From positions 1 through 64,000 of the forward strand of contig NZ_JALEGT010000102.1 of assembly GCF_022763305.1 (NCBI RefSeq): a stretch of 64,000 nucleotides of DNA, given 5' to 3'. This stretch comes from Marivita sp. GTDB taxonomy: Bacteria; Pseudomonadota; Alphaproteobacteria; Rhodobacterales; Rhodobacteraceae. Under the pieces are notes generated by a model. The model ran no database searches. It saw nothing but the letters and a program-made list of their open reading frames with translations, and was not told where the DNA came from. The position numbers were made by a program, and so were the translations under genes. The first letter of the stretch is position 1; each line of letters opens with the position of its first letter. Shown in pieces: positions 8,590 to 17,067 of the stretch.

Positions 8590-8708
8590 GAAACGGTCCT
8601 TTTCCCTTGTCGTTTCGACAGGTTAGCAAAAGCCTCGTGTCAGCTACCGTGAAAATAGTGTGAACGACTTGGTTCTGCGACAGAGCACCGCTAGCATCAT
8701 CTTAACCA

Positions 8709-10364
8709 ATGAAAGAGGCTGACGTGGCCGCGGGGCTTGAGATTTCCTTGTTCGGATCATGCGTGCTGCGCCGTGTCGGCGCGTCTGCGCAGGAAATCAC
8801 GGGCGCCAAACACCGTGCCTTTTTCGCGCTGCTCGTCACGGCTCCGTTGAACCGGCGTTCGCGCAGCTTTCTGCAGGAAACGCTGTGGGGTTTTGCCGAT
8901 TACGAAAGCGGGCACCAGAACCTGCGCCGGGCGCTGTCCGACCTGCGCAAGATCCTTGGTGACGATTTCGACAGCATCCTGACCGTCACCAACAAGGAAA
9001 TCGAAATCGACATGACGCGGGTCAAGGTGATCGGGCATCCGACGGATGGGCCGTTCCTTGACGATCTGAACGTCCGCGAGCCGTCTTTCATCGCCTGGCG
9101 TGACAGCGTGCGCGCCGATCCGGGCGCCGCCAAGGTGCTGTGCTTCATGTCCTCCCGGCAGGGTCCGGCACGGATCAAGCCGCGTGTCTGTGCGCTGCCC
9201 CTGTCGGTGCCGCCCGGCGATGCCGAACTTGCCATCGCCGGCGACTGGATTGCCGAAGAGACCAGCAGGATGATGTCGCGCTCGAGCCTGCTCTCGGTCA
9301 TTTCCCATCTGTCCGGACGGGCCATGACACAGCGTTTCATCGACATCGCGAATGTGCGCGACACGCTGGACGTCGATTATCTGCTCACCGGAAGCCTGCG
9401 GCGGCAGGGTGATCTTCTGGTTGCCGATCTCGACTTCATCGACATCGAGAGCGGCACGCTTCTGTGGAACCGGCACCTTGCCTGCCCGATCATCCATTTC
9501 TCGCAGGAGGCGTCAGGCTGGATGGTGAACGTGGTCCAGTCGGTGGGCCGGTCCATCGCGGAAACCGCAATCGAGGCCGGACGCGAGACCGCGCTCCCGG
9601 ACCTGCCGGATCACAAGCTTCTGATCGCCGGGGCGACGTCCATGCATCACCCCCGGCTGCGCGAATTCCTGCGCGCGCGTCAGTACCTCGACGAGGCCGC
9701 AAGCCGCGCACCGTCCAACCCGCATGTCTTTGCGTGGCTGGGCAAATGGTATGTGCTGAGTGTGTTCAAGAACTACAGCGTGGACCGGCAGGGTGACACG
9801 CAAAAGGCGCTCGACTGTACCGCGCGGGCTCTGGATCTCGATCCGCATTCCAGCTTTGGTCTGACCATCGACGGCTTCGTGAACGGCAACATCCTCAAGA
9901 ACATGGATGTGGCCGAACGGCGCTACAGCGCGGCGCAGGACATCAACCCGAGCGAAAGCCTCGCCTGGCTGTTGCGCGGATCGCTGATGGCCTTTCAGGA
10001 CGAGGGACAATCGGCCATTCGCGCCACCACGACCGCGCGCAACCTGTCGCCCATCGACCCGTTCGGATATTATTTCGACAGTCTCGGCAGTTCGGCCCAT
10101 CTTGCGGGCGGCGACTATGAAAAAGCATTGGAGCTGGCGGATCGGTCTCTTGAAGCGAACGACCGGCACATTTCAACGTTGCGCACGCGCATCGCAGCCC
10201 TTCACGCGCTGGATCGCGGCGCCGAGGCGCGCCAGACCGCTCAGGAACTGATGCGGCGCTTTCCCTATTTCCGACTGGACGATTACCGGAAAACACATCC
10301 CTCCGCCGACAGCAAGACAGGGCAATTGGTGATCGCCGCCCTTGCGTCGGCGGGGCTTTCCTAA
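8709..10364 (+). CDS. SARP-type winged-helix regulator with TolB-like and TPR domains
   Basis: A 551-aa cytoplasmic protein. Residues about 9-105 form an OmpR/SARP-like winged helix, with SFLQETLWGFADYESGHQNL followed by RRALSDLRKILG as the typical pattern. Residues about 165-300 resemble the TolB-N/adenylate-cyclase-associated segment, with ALPLSVPPGD and DYLLTGSLRRQGDLLVADLD, then SGTLLWNRH. The C-terminal third (about 330-530) consists of TPR-like helical repeats. This layout is like that of CadC/HilA-type and roseobacter SARP-TPR regulators. It is 26 bp upstream of the PAP2 gene and probably controls the PAP2-protease pair. No transmembrane segment is evident, so the sensed signal may be bound by the TPR or TolB-like part. 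Confidence 0.8.
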   Translation: MKEADVAAGLEISLFGSCVLRRVGASAQEITGAKHRAFFALLVTAPLNRRSRSFLQETLWGFADYESGHQNLRRALSDLRKILGDDFDSILTVTNKEIEIDMTRVKVIGHPTDGPFLDDLNVREPSFIAWRDSVRADPGAAKVLCFMSSRQGPARIKPRVCALPLSVPPGDAELAIAGDWIAEETSRMMSRSSLLSVISHLSGRAMTQRFIDIANVRDTLDVDYLLTGSLRRQGDLLVADLDFIDIESGTLLWNRHLACPIIHFSQEASGWMVNVVQSVGRSIAETAIEAGRETALPDLPDHKLLIAGATSMHHPRLREFLRARQYLDEAASRAPSNPHVFAWLGKWYVLSVFKNYSVDRQGDTQKALDCTARALDLDPHSSFGLTIDGFVNGNILKNMDVAERRYSAAQDINPSESLAWLLRGSLMAFQDEGQSAIRATTTARNLSPIDPFGYYFDSLGSSAHLAGGDYEKALELADRSLEANDRHISTLRTRIAALHALDRGAEARQTAQELMRRFPYFRLDDYRKTHPSADSKTGQLVIAALASAGLS

Positions 10365-10390
10365 GGCTCATTTAACAAGGAATAGATCTC

Positions 10391-11509
10391 ATGGCTCAAT
10401 ACGGTGGATTTGGCGGCTTCGGTGGGTTTGGAGGCTTTGGCGGGTTCGGGGGCTTCGGCGGATTTGGCGGCTTCGGTGGCGGCACCAACTTCACCGGGCT
10501 CGGCGGTTTTCTTGGCAGCGAAGATCCGGGCGGCTACGACCCCATGACAACCCATGGTCTTCAGACCACGGCCGAAGGCTTGCGGCATCTGACCGAAGGC
10601 GGAACAACCCCGACCGACAAGGAACTGGGCTTCTCCGACCCCAACAATCTGAACGGCCTCGCCACATGGGTGCGCGGATCGCTTTATGTCAGCGAGTATC
10701 TTGCGGGTATCGGATCGACCCCAGTCGTGGGCACAGGCGGCGCGCCGGATCGCGTGACACTCACGTTTGATGGCGAGACCTGTCTCACACTCGACCGCCC
10801 GGCGACAACGCTCTTGCGGTCGCAATGCCGGCTCGTGTCGGATTACGCGGCATTGCGGGCGGAACGCACCGCCGAGATCACGTCGCAGCTTGGTTTCCCG
10901 ACCGCCTATTTCGCGATGATCCTCGGTCTGCACAGCGCCCAGAACAAGAAAACCTTTGAACTGATCACGGCCACGCAGGTTGCTGCTGCCCACACGGCGA
11001 TGATCGTCAAGAACCACCTCGCGATCCGTCGCCCCGATCAGTTGGACGCGCGGTTGATGCCGATGATCCCGACGCCCGGACATGGCAGCTTCCCGTCGGC
11101 CCATGCGACCGAGGCCTATGCCGTGCTGACCGTTCTGGAAGCCTTGGTGACAGCGTGGGACAGCCTTGCCGACGGCGAACAGCGGATCAAGGCGCTGCGG
11201 GGTCTGGCCGAGCGGATCGCGGTCAACCGGACGGTTGCCGGTGTGCACTATCCGATCGACAGCTGGGCAGGTGCCGCTCTTGGCCGGATCGTCGGGCAGG
11301 TCGTGCTCAGCCGGGCGGGCGCCGGAGCACCGATTGCGGAACTGGCCTACAGCGCGGGCGATCACGACTTCTACGACGAAGATCAGCGCGATCCGGCGAC
11401 TGCCGCCGACAAAGGGCTGACCGCGACAGGCACCACCGTCACCCTGACAGCCAAGCCCGCCTTCTCGTGGCTCTGGTCCGGTGCCGTCGCCGAAGCGCAG
11501 AAGGTCTGA
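10391..11509 (+). CDS. PAP2/vanadium-haloperoxidase-fold protein with GGF-repeat N terminus
   Basis: A 372-aa protein. Residues 5-28 are eight GGF triplets, followed by a short Gly-rich linker. The C-terminal part carries all three PAP2 active-site motifs: K207-x6-R214-P215 (KNHLAIRRP), the P-S-x-H motif as PSAH (Ser236, His238), and R280-x5-H286-x3-D290. These ligands bind phosphate or vanadate, so acid phosphatase or vanadium haloperoxidase activity is possible. There is no signal peptide and there are no membrane helices, unlike lipid phosphatases, which favours a soluble haloperoxidase-like protein. AAGGA precedes ATG 10391. The subtilase gene follows after 3 bp. Confidence 0.85.
   Translation: MAQYGGFGGFGGFGGFGGFGGFGGFGGFGGGTNFTGLGGFLGSEDPGGYDPMTTHGLQTTAEGLRHLTEGGTTPTDKELGFSDPNNLNGLATWVRGSLYVSEYLAGIGSTPVVGTGGAPDRVTLTFDGETCLTLDRPATTLLRSQCRLVSDYAALRAERTAEITSQLGFPTAYFAMILGLHSAQNKKTFELITATQVAAAHTAMIVKNHLAIRRPDQLDARLMPMIPTPGHGSFPSAHATEAYAVLTVLEALVTAWDSLADGEQRIKALRGLAERIAVNRTVAGVHYPIDSWAGAALGRIVGQVVLSRAGAGAPIAELAYSAGDHDFYDEDQRDPATAADKGLTATGTTVTLTAKPAFSWLWSGAVAEAQKV
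10403..10474 (+). repeat. eight tandem GGF codon triplets
   Basis: Eight consecutive Gly-Gly-Phe units encoded by 9-bp repeats. The glycine codons use GGA, GGC, GGG and GGT and the phenylalanine codons both TTT and TTC, and almost every unit differs at synonymous sites. The peptide repeat is therefore not the product of recent DNA slippage and looks held by selection on the protein. Confidence 0.95.
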
Positions 11510-11512
11510 GCC

Positions 11513-13579
11513 ATGATCCCGCACCGTCATGACGACGATCGGATCGACAAGTATACCGGTCCTTACGAGCGCTGGACATTTTCCGAAGACCTTGGTCGCC
11601 CCTTTACCTTTCCGGCCATCCGCAAGGGACCGTCGACGCATATCACCGCGTTGATGGAGGGCGAAGGCATGCTGGAAAGCACCGAGGATCTCGAGGTCCG
11701 CATCCCGCCGCTGTGGAACGACACCCCGGATGTCACGCCCTTTGCCATGTGGAACCGCTCGGTTGATCCGGACGGGCCCACCGATGCCGAGGATGCGGAC
11801 CTCGCGCGGTGCCTGAATGCTCTCAGTGGCACCCGCTACCGGCTCAACATGCCCATCGACCCGGCCACCTGGCCTGCAACCTATGACCGGGACGGAACGC
11901 CTGACGGCTGGCAGCGCCCCAAGGTGCGGCCCAGCGTGATCATCGGCGTGATCGACGATGGCCTGCCCTTCCTGCACCGCGCCTTCCGCGATGCCGACGG
12001 GGACACGCGGATCAACCTGTGCTGGCTTCAGGCTGCCCGGGCAGACGACTCGGCCGCAGTGCCCTTCGGACGCGAGATCACGGGCGCGCAGATTGAACAG
12101 CTGCGCGCCCAGTACGGCAAGCACGAATTGCGCGCCTATCAGGCGGCCCATGCCATAGACCGCGACCTGCCCGAGGTGGACACGGTGCTGCGCCACCACG
12201 CCACCCACGGAGCCCATATCGCCGGGATCGCCGCAGGGAATGACCCTTATGTCGGGGCATCCGCCCTGCCCGACGATGCAGCGATCATCGCCGTGCAACT
12301 GCCCAACACCATTGCCTGGGATACATCCGGCTTTGGCAAGGAGATGATGATGCTCAGCGCGGTCGAATACATTTTCGAGCGCGCCCGCAGGATCGCACGG
12401 GCGTTCAACTGCGCCGAGATCCCGTTGGTCATCAATTTCAGCTATGGCTGGAGCGCCAATCGCCATGACGGTCAATCCAGTTTCGAACGGGCCGTCGAGG
12501 CTCTGATTACGGATCGGCGCAAGGTCCAGCCCTGCACCGAACTGGTCATGCCCACCGGCAACAATTTCGCCAACGACATGCATGCCCGCTTTTCGGGCGA
12601 TGACCTTGTGGACGGGTCGGTTTCGTTCGGCTGGCAACTCAAGCCAGATGACCGCACGTCGAGCTACCTCGAGATCTGGCTGCCTCCGGACAGCACCCCC
12701 GACGGCTGGACCGTGACGGTCACCCCACCTCCGGGCAGCCCCGCCGGGATGCAGACATGCCTGCCTGTCTCGGCGGATGCGCAACTGCGCGGCGGCGACC
12801 CCCGTCGGTTCGTCGAGATAGAGGTCGGGGACAAGGTTATCGCGCAGTTGTCGGCCGACAAGCATCAGAACACCCGCTGGCGGGTCATGCTCGCGGTCAT
12901 TCCGACGGCCGGCAATCTGGGCGAGGGACGCCGCGCGCCGGTGGGGATGTGGACCGTCACTGTCGATACCGGGACTGACCCGCTTTGCGACGGAGACCAT
13001 ATCGACATCTGGGTGCAGCGCGACGACGATCCGACGCAACTGGGCACGGGTGGACAGCAAAGCTACCTTGTGGACCTCTCCCGTCCCACTCCGCCACGCG
13101 TGCTGGCACCGCCGGTCCTGACGCCGGTGCGCGGCTTTGGCTGTCTCAACGGGATTGGCACCGCGCCGTCCGTGTTCCGCGTGGCAGGCTACATGCAGTC
13201 CACGAAAAAGCCGGTGGCCTATAGTGGCAGCGCATCGGTCGCGCTCGACAGCACCGGCACGCCGGTCGTGGAGGCCAATCTGCCCGCCGCAACAGCCACG
13301 GCGGATCAGGGCTGGTTCCTCTCTGGTCTGCCGTCCATCGGGGTTCTGTCCGGATCAGGCGCGCGGATCATCGGCACGAGCGCGGCAGCTGCCACGGCAA
13401 CCCGTCTGATCGCGTTGAACTTTGCTGCCGGCAAGGCGGCGACTGACGGGTTCGAAAACCTCTATCCCGGCACGCCCCCGTCTGCGCTGACCCTGGCCCG
13501 CACCGGTCCCCTGCGTGTGCCACCCGTCTGTGCTTCGGTGCCGCCACAACCGGGCACCACTGCGGCGCGTGTGTCCTGA
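11513..13579 (+). CDS. S8 (subtilisin-like) serine protease
   Basis: A 688-aa subtilase. The catalytic triad is visible as Asp148 (IIGVIDDG), His232 (HGAHIAG) and Ser623 (IIGTSAAAA), with Asn350 (MPTGNN) as the oxyanion-hole residue. An insert of about 240 residues between Asn350 and Ser623 is rich in Thr, Pro and beta-type sequence and probably forms an extra domain. No signal peptide or recognisable propeptide is seen, so the enzyme may act in the cytoplasm or leave by an unusual route. It starts 3 bp after the PAP2 stop with GAAGG inside the upstream gene, which implies translational coupling. The target is unknown; the PAP2 partner is a candidate. Confidence 0.88.
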   Translation: MIPHRHDDDRIDKYTGPYERWTFSEDLGRPFTFPAIRKGPSTHITALMEGEGMLESTEDLEVRIPPLWNDTPDVTPFAMWNRSVDPDGPTDAEDADLARCLNALSGTRYRLNMPIDPATWPATYDRDGTPDGWQRPKVRPSVIIGVIDDGLPFLHRAFRDADGDTRINLCWLQAARADDSAAVPFGREITGAQIEQLRAQYGKHELRAYQAAHAIDRDLPEVDTVLRHHATHGAHIAGIAAGNDPYVGASALPDDAAIIAVQLPNTIAWDTSGFGKEMMMLSAVEYIFERARRIARAFNCAEIPLVINFSYGWSANRHDGQSSFERAVEALITDRRKVQPCTELVMPTGNNFANDMHARFSGDDLVDGSVSFGWQLKPDDRTSSYLEIWLPPDSTPDGWTVTVTPPPGSPAGMQTCLPVSADAQLRGGDPRRFVEIEVGDKVIAQLSADKHQNTRWRVMLAVIPTAGNLGEGRRAPVGMWTVTVDTGTDPLCDGDHIDIWVQRDDDPTQLGTGGQQSYLVDLSRPTPPRVLAPPVLTPVRGFGCLNGIGTAPSVFRVAGYMQSTKKPVAYSGSASVALDSTGTPVVEANLPAATATADQGWFLSGLPSIGVLSGSGARIIGTSAAAATATRLIALNFAAGKAATDGFENLYPGTPPSALTLARTGPLRVPPVCASVPPQPGTTAARVS

Positions 13580-13586
13580 GCACGCG

Positions 13587-13612
13587 CGGCCCCGGTGTTG
13601 CTCCCGGGGCCG
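13587..13612. terminator. symmetric hairpin between converging genes
   Basis: A perfect 9-bp stem CGGCCCCGG/CCGGGGCCG around an 8-nt loop. It lies 7 bp after the subtilase stop and 16 bp before the stop of the converging permease gene. It lacks a T tract, so it may work with Rho or in both directions. Confidence 0.6.
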
Positions 13613-13628
13613 ACACCCGCGATGGTTA

Positions 13629-14504
13629 TCAGATCAGCCCCGACCTGCGTCTCGAGATCACGACGAGCATCAGGATCGTTACGAGATATGGCAGGCTCGA
13701 CAGGACCTGCGAGGGCAGGCCGACACCCATCGCCTGCGCGGTGAGCTCGCCCAGCGACAGGATACCGAAGAGCAGCGCCCCAAAGGCGACGCGCCCGGTC
13801 TGCCATGTCCCGAACACCACCAGCGCCAGCGCGATCCAGCCCCGCCCGGCGATCATGCCATCCGCCCAGAGCGGCGTGTAGACGGTCGAGGCATAGGCGC
13901 CCGCCAACCCGCACATCGCGCCGCCGAAGGCCACGGCGCAGAGCCGGATGAGAACCACCGGGTAACCGATGGACCGCGCAGCATCTGCATTTTCGCCCAC
14001 AGCCGCGATGATGAGACCCAGCTTGGTGCGGTTCAGCACCCACCAGAGCGCAATCGTGCCTAACACTGCCAACCAGACAACGATATCCTGCGTCAGCAGC
14101 GTCGGCCCGATCAGCGGGATGTCGGACAGAACTGGAATGTCGATCTTCGGCAAGCCACTGATGGTCCGGCTTTCGTACGACTTGCCAAAGAGCGCCGACA
14201 GCCCGAGGCCCAGCACCCCGATGGCGAGGCCCGAGGCCACCTCATTGGCCTTGACGCCGATCACGAGGATCGCAAACAGCATCGCAACCGCCGTGCTGAT
14301 CAGTGCTGCTGCGGCAAAACCCAGAACATGCGAACCGGTATGGAAGACGCAGATGAACGCAATTGCGGCCCCGATCGCCATCATGCCTTCCAGACCGAGA
14401 TTGAGCAGCCCGGTCTTTTCCACAACCATCTCACCCAGTGCCGCCAACAGAAGCGGCAGGGATGCAGCAAGCGTGCCCGCCAGCAGAAACTCCAGACCGC
14501 TCAT
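13629..14504 (-). CDS. ABC transporter permease, nucleoside/purine type (BMP system)
   Basis: A 291-aa multi-spanning permease of the BPD_transp_2 family (YufQ/NupQ-like), with the typical EKTGLLNLGLEGMMAIGA and NRTKLGLIIAAVGENADAARSI segments. Its ATG overlaps the stop of the preceding permease (ATGA). It is the last gene of the long minus-strand operon and partners the permease at 14501-15571 and the double ATPase at 15568-17067. Such systems import nucleosides or purine-like compounds. Confidence 0.92.
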   Translation of the reverse strand: MSGLEFLLAGTLAASLPLLLAALGEMVVEKTGLLNLGLEGMMAIGAAIAFICVFHTGSHVLGFAAAALISTAVAMLFAILVIGVKANEVASGLAIGVLGLGLSALFGKSYESRTISGLPKIDIPVLSDIPLIGPTLLTQDIVVWLAVLGTIALWWVLNRTKLGLIIAAVGENADAARSIGYPVVLIRLCAVAFGGAMCGLAGAYASTVYTPLWADGMIAGRGWIALALVVFGTWQTGRVAFGALLFGILSLGELTAQAMGVGLPSQVLSSLPYLVTILMLVVISRRRSGLI

Positions 14505-15571
14505 GCCGGCACCTTGCGGTCAAACTCGATGCGGAAGCGGATCAGAGTGAAGGTCATCAGGTAGAAGAAGAGCAGCAAGCCCTGGAACACCTCGACCGCC
14601 GCCACCGGCAATCCGGCAGAGACAGTGGCACTGTCGCCGCCGATATAGATCACCGAAATCAGGAAGCTTGACGCGATGATCCCGAGCGGGTTCAGCCCGC
14701 CGACATAGGCGACGATGATCGCCGCGTAGCCGTAGCCGGACGTGACAGAGCGTTGGAGTTGACCAAGCGGCCCGGCAACCTCGCTCGCACCGGCGATGCC
14801 CGCCGCGAGACCACCCAGTCCCAAACCCAGCCAGACCATCTTCGGTGCGGAAAACCCGGCATAAAGGGCGGCGCGCGGCGCGAGGCCCGCGGTCCGCAAC
14901 TGGTAGCCCCGGAAATGGTGCTGCATCATCAGGTAGGCAAAGACGCTCGCCAGCAGCGCGAAAATCAGAGAAATGTTGGTGCGCGTCCCGTCGAACAGGA
15001 TCGGCAACATCGCATTGTCGGGGAACATGACCGTCTGCGGGAAATTGAACCCGCGCGGGTCTTTCCACGGCCCCAGCAGCAGGTAGTTCAGGATCTGCAC
15101 TGCGATCAGCGCCATCATCAGTGTGACAAGGATCTCCGACGCGCCGAACCGCGTGCGCAAGGCTGCGGCAATCAACGCATAGACCGTCCCCCCCAAAGCG
15201 CCGAACGCGATCATCGCGGGCAGCATCATCGGGAAATCCCCGTCCGGGTAATAGACCGGCAGGGCGGAGGCGCAGAGCGCGCCGACAATGAACTGCCCCT
15301 CGGCCCCGATGTTGAACACATTGGCCCGGAAGCCGATGGCCAGCCCCTGCGCGATCAGGAGGAGTGGCGCCATTTTCAGAAGCACTTCGGAAAAGCTGTA
15401 CCAACTCAGGAACGGCTTGAGGAGCAGCGCATGCAACGCCGCACCAGCGTCTTTGCCCAGCGCCGCGAACAGGATGAGGCTCGCAAGGCAGGTCAGGACC
15501 AGCGCCAACACCGGTGCCGTGAACATCGCAAGGCGCGAGGCGGAGTCGCGGCGGATCAGTCGGAGTTTCAC
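14501..15571 (-). CDS. ABC transporter permease, nucleoside/purine type (BMP system)
   Basis: A 356-aa permease of the YufP/NupP class with about eight hydrophobic segments and the family stretches IGFRANVFNIGAEGQFIVGA and LRTAGLAPRAALYAG. The GTG start at 15571 overlaps the ATPase stop (GTGA). Longer in-frame upstream sequence overlaps the ATPase and is ignored. Its stop overlaps the next permease start (ATGA), so both membrane subunits are translationally coupled. Confidence 0.92.
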   Translation of the reverse strand: MKLRLIRRDSASRLAMFTAPVLALVLTCLASLILFAALGKDAGAALHALLLKPFLSWYSFSEVLLKMAPLLLIAQGLAIGFRANVFNIGAEGQFIVGALCASALPVYYPDGDFPMMLPAMIAFGALGGTVYALIAAALRTRFGASEILVTLMMALIAVQILNYLLLGPWKDPRGFNFPQTVMFPDNAMLPILFDGTRTNISLIFALLASVFAYLMMQHHFRGYQLRTAGLAPRAALYAGFSAPKMVWLGLGLGGLAAGIAGASEVAGPLGQLQRSVTSGYGYAAIIVAYVGGLNPLGIIASSFLISVIYIGGDSATVSAGLPVAAVEVFQGLLLFFYLMTFTLIRFRIEFDRKVPA

Positions 15572-17067
15572 GTCGCAGCCCCAATCATGTAGCGCCCGAT
15601 TTCCTGCGGGCTTGTCTCTGCCGCGTCCAGAGCGGGCGACAGATGCCCTTTGTGCAGCACATGCAATTTGCTGCAGATCTCGAACAATTCGTCCATTTCC
15701 TCGGAAATCACGAGGATCGCACAGCCCTGATCGCGCATGTCCAGCAAACGCCTGCGGATCGCGGTCGCGGCTCCGATGTCGACACCCCATGTGGGTTGAG
15801 ACACGAGCATCACGTCCGGGTTCAGCATGATCTCGCGGCCCAGAATGAATTTCTGCAGATTGCCACCCGACATCGCGCCCGCCTCGGCATCCGGTCCCGG
15901 GGTGCGCACATCGAACGCGTCGATGCACTCGCGGGTAAAGGCGCGCTCCACGCTGCGTCGGATGAATCCGCGCGACAGCATTCTGCGACTGTGGGCGGTC
16001 AGAAGGCTGTTGTCCGCCAGTGACATCTCGGGCACAGCCCCGCGCCCAAGCCGTTCCTCGGGCACAAAGGCAAAGCCCAGCTTGCGCCGCGCCATCGGGC
16101 CAAGGTGCCCGACCTTCTTGCCCGTGATCTCGATCATGCCGGGTTCCTGCGCGCGGGTCTCACCGGAAATCAGCGCCGCCAGTTCCTGCTGTCCGTTGCC
16201 GGATATCCCCGCGATCCCGACGATCTCACCACTGCGCAGCTTGAGGTCGATGCCCTCGAGCGTCGTCCCGAACCGGCTGGCGCGTGGGTGGCTCAGCGCA
16301 TTGAGCCGCAGCCGCTCTTCCCCCGGCGGACGCGGCGCGGCATGCGCTACGTTCGGCATCTCGCGCCCGATCATCAACTGCGCCAGCGACCGCGCATCAT
16401 GTTCGCGCGGGTCGACCCGGCCCGTCACCTCACCGCCGCGCAGAACGCTCGCGGTGTCGCAGAGTTCGCGGATCTCATCGAGCTTGTGCGAGATGAACAG
16501 GATCGCCATCCCCTCGGCCTGCAGCTTGCGCAGAGTCTCGAACAGGCGGCGCACGCTTTGCGGCGGCAGGACCGAGGTCGGCTCATCCAGGATCAACAGC
16601 TTGGGATTGAGCAGCAGGCAGCGGATGATCTCCACCCGCTGGCGTTCGCCCACCGACAGCCGATGCACCATCGCGTGCGGATCGACGGACAGGCCGAACT
16701 GGTCCCCGAGGTCGGCGATCTGCTGCGCCAGTTCCGCCGGTTTGCCGGGGATCATCAGCGACACGTTCTGCACGACGCTCAGCGTCTCGAAGAGCGAGAA
16801 ATGCTGGAACACCATCCCGATGCCCAGCGCCTGCGCGTCGGACGGCCGGGCAAGATGTACCTCCTGCCCGTTCCAGTAGACATGCCCCGCATCCGGCTGC
16901 TCGACGCCGTAGATGAGCTTCATCAGGGTGGATTTGCCCGCCCCGTTTTCACCCAGAACGGCATGGATCGACCCCGAATGCACCTCGAGGTCGATCTCTT
17001 TGTTGGCCTGAACGGTGCCGTAGCGCTTGGAGACCTTCGCAAGCCTCAGCAGCGCAGGCTGGCTCAC
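15568..17067 (-). CDS. double ABC ATPase, nucleoside/purine type (BMP system)
   Basis: A 499-aa protein with two fused nucleotide-binding domains, as in NupO/RbsA-type ATPases. The first has an intact Walker A (GENGAGKST), signature LSVGERQR and Walker B LLILDEPTSVLPP. The second has the degenerate P-loop GISGNGQQE, signature MSGGNLQK and a Walker B-like region (DVMLVSQPTWGVD) without the usual Glu, as is common in this class. GTG 17067 overlaps the binding-protein stop (GTGA) and gives VSQPALLRLAKVSKRYG as the start; an upstream ATG at 17103 is inside the previous gene. Confidence 0.92.
   Translation of the reverse strand: MSQPALLRLAKVSKRYGTVQANKEIDLEVHSGSIHAVLGENGAGKSTLMKLIYGVEQPDAGHVYWNGQEVHLARPSDAQALGIGMVFQHFSLFETLSVVQNVSLMIPGKPAELAQQIADLGDQFGLSVDPHAMVHRLSVGERQRVEIIRCLLLNPKLLILDEPTSVLPPQSVRRLFETLRKLQAEGMAILFISHKLDEIRELCDTASVLRGGEVTGRVDPREHDARSLAQLMIGREMPNVAHAAPRPPGEERLRLNALSHPRASRFGTTLEGIDLKLRSGEIVGIAGISGNGQQELAALISGETRAQEPGMIEITGKKVGHLGPMARRKLGFAFVPEERLGRGAVPEMSLADNSLLTAHSRRMLSRGFIRRSVERAFTRECIDAFDVRTPGPDAEAGAMSGGNLQKFILGREIMLNPDVMLVSQPTWGVDIGAATAIRRRLLDMRDQGCAILVISEEMDELFEICSKLHVLHKGHLSPALDAAETSPQEIGRYMIGAAT

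Noticed and set aside
10361-13060. An 899-codon open frame on the minus strand across the PAP2 and protease genes
   Set aside because: It is antisense to two genes with complete catalytic motifs, has no recognisable domain, and such long shadows are expected in GC-rich coding DNA.
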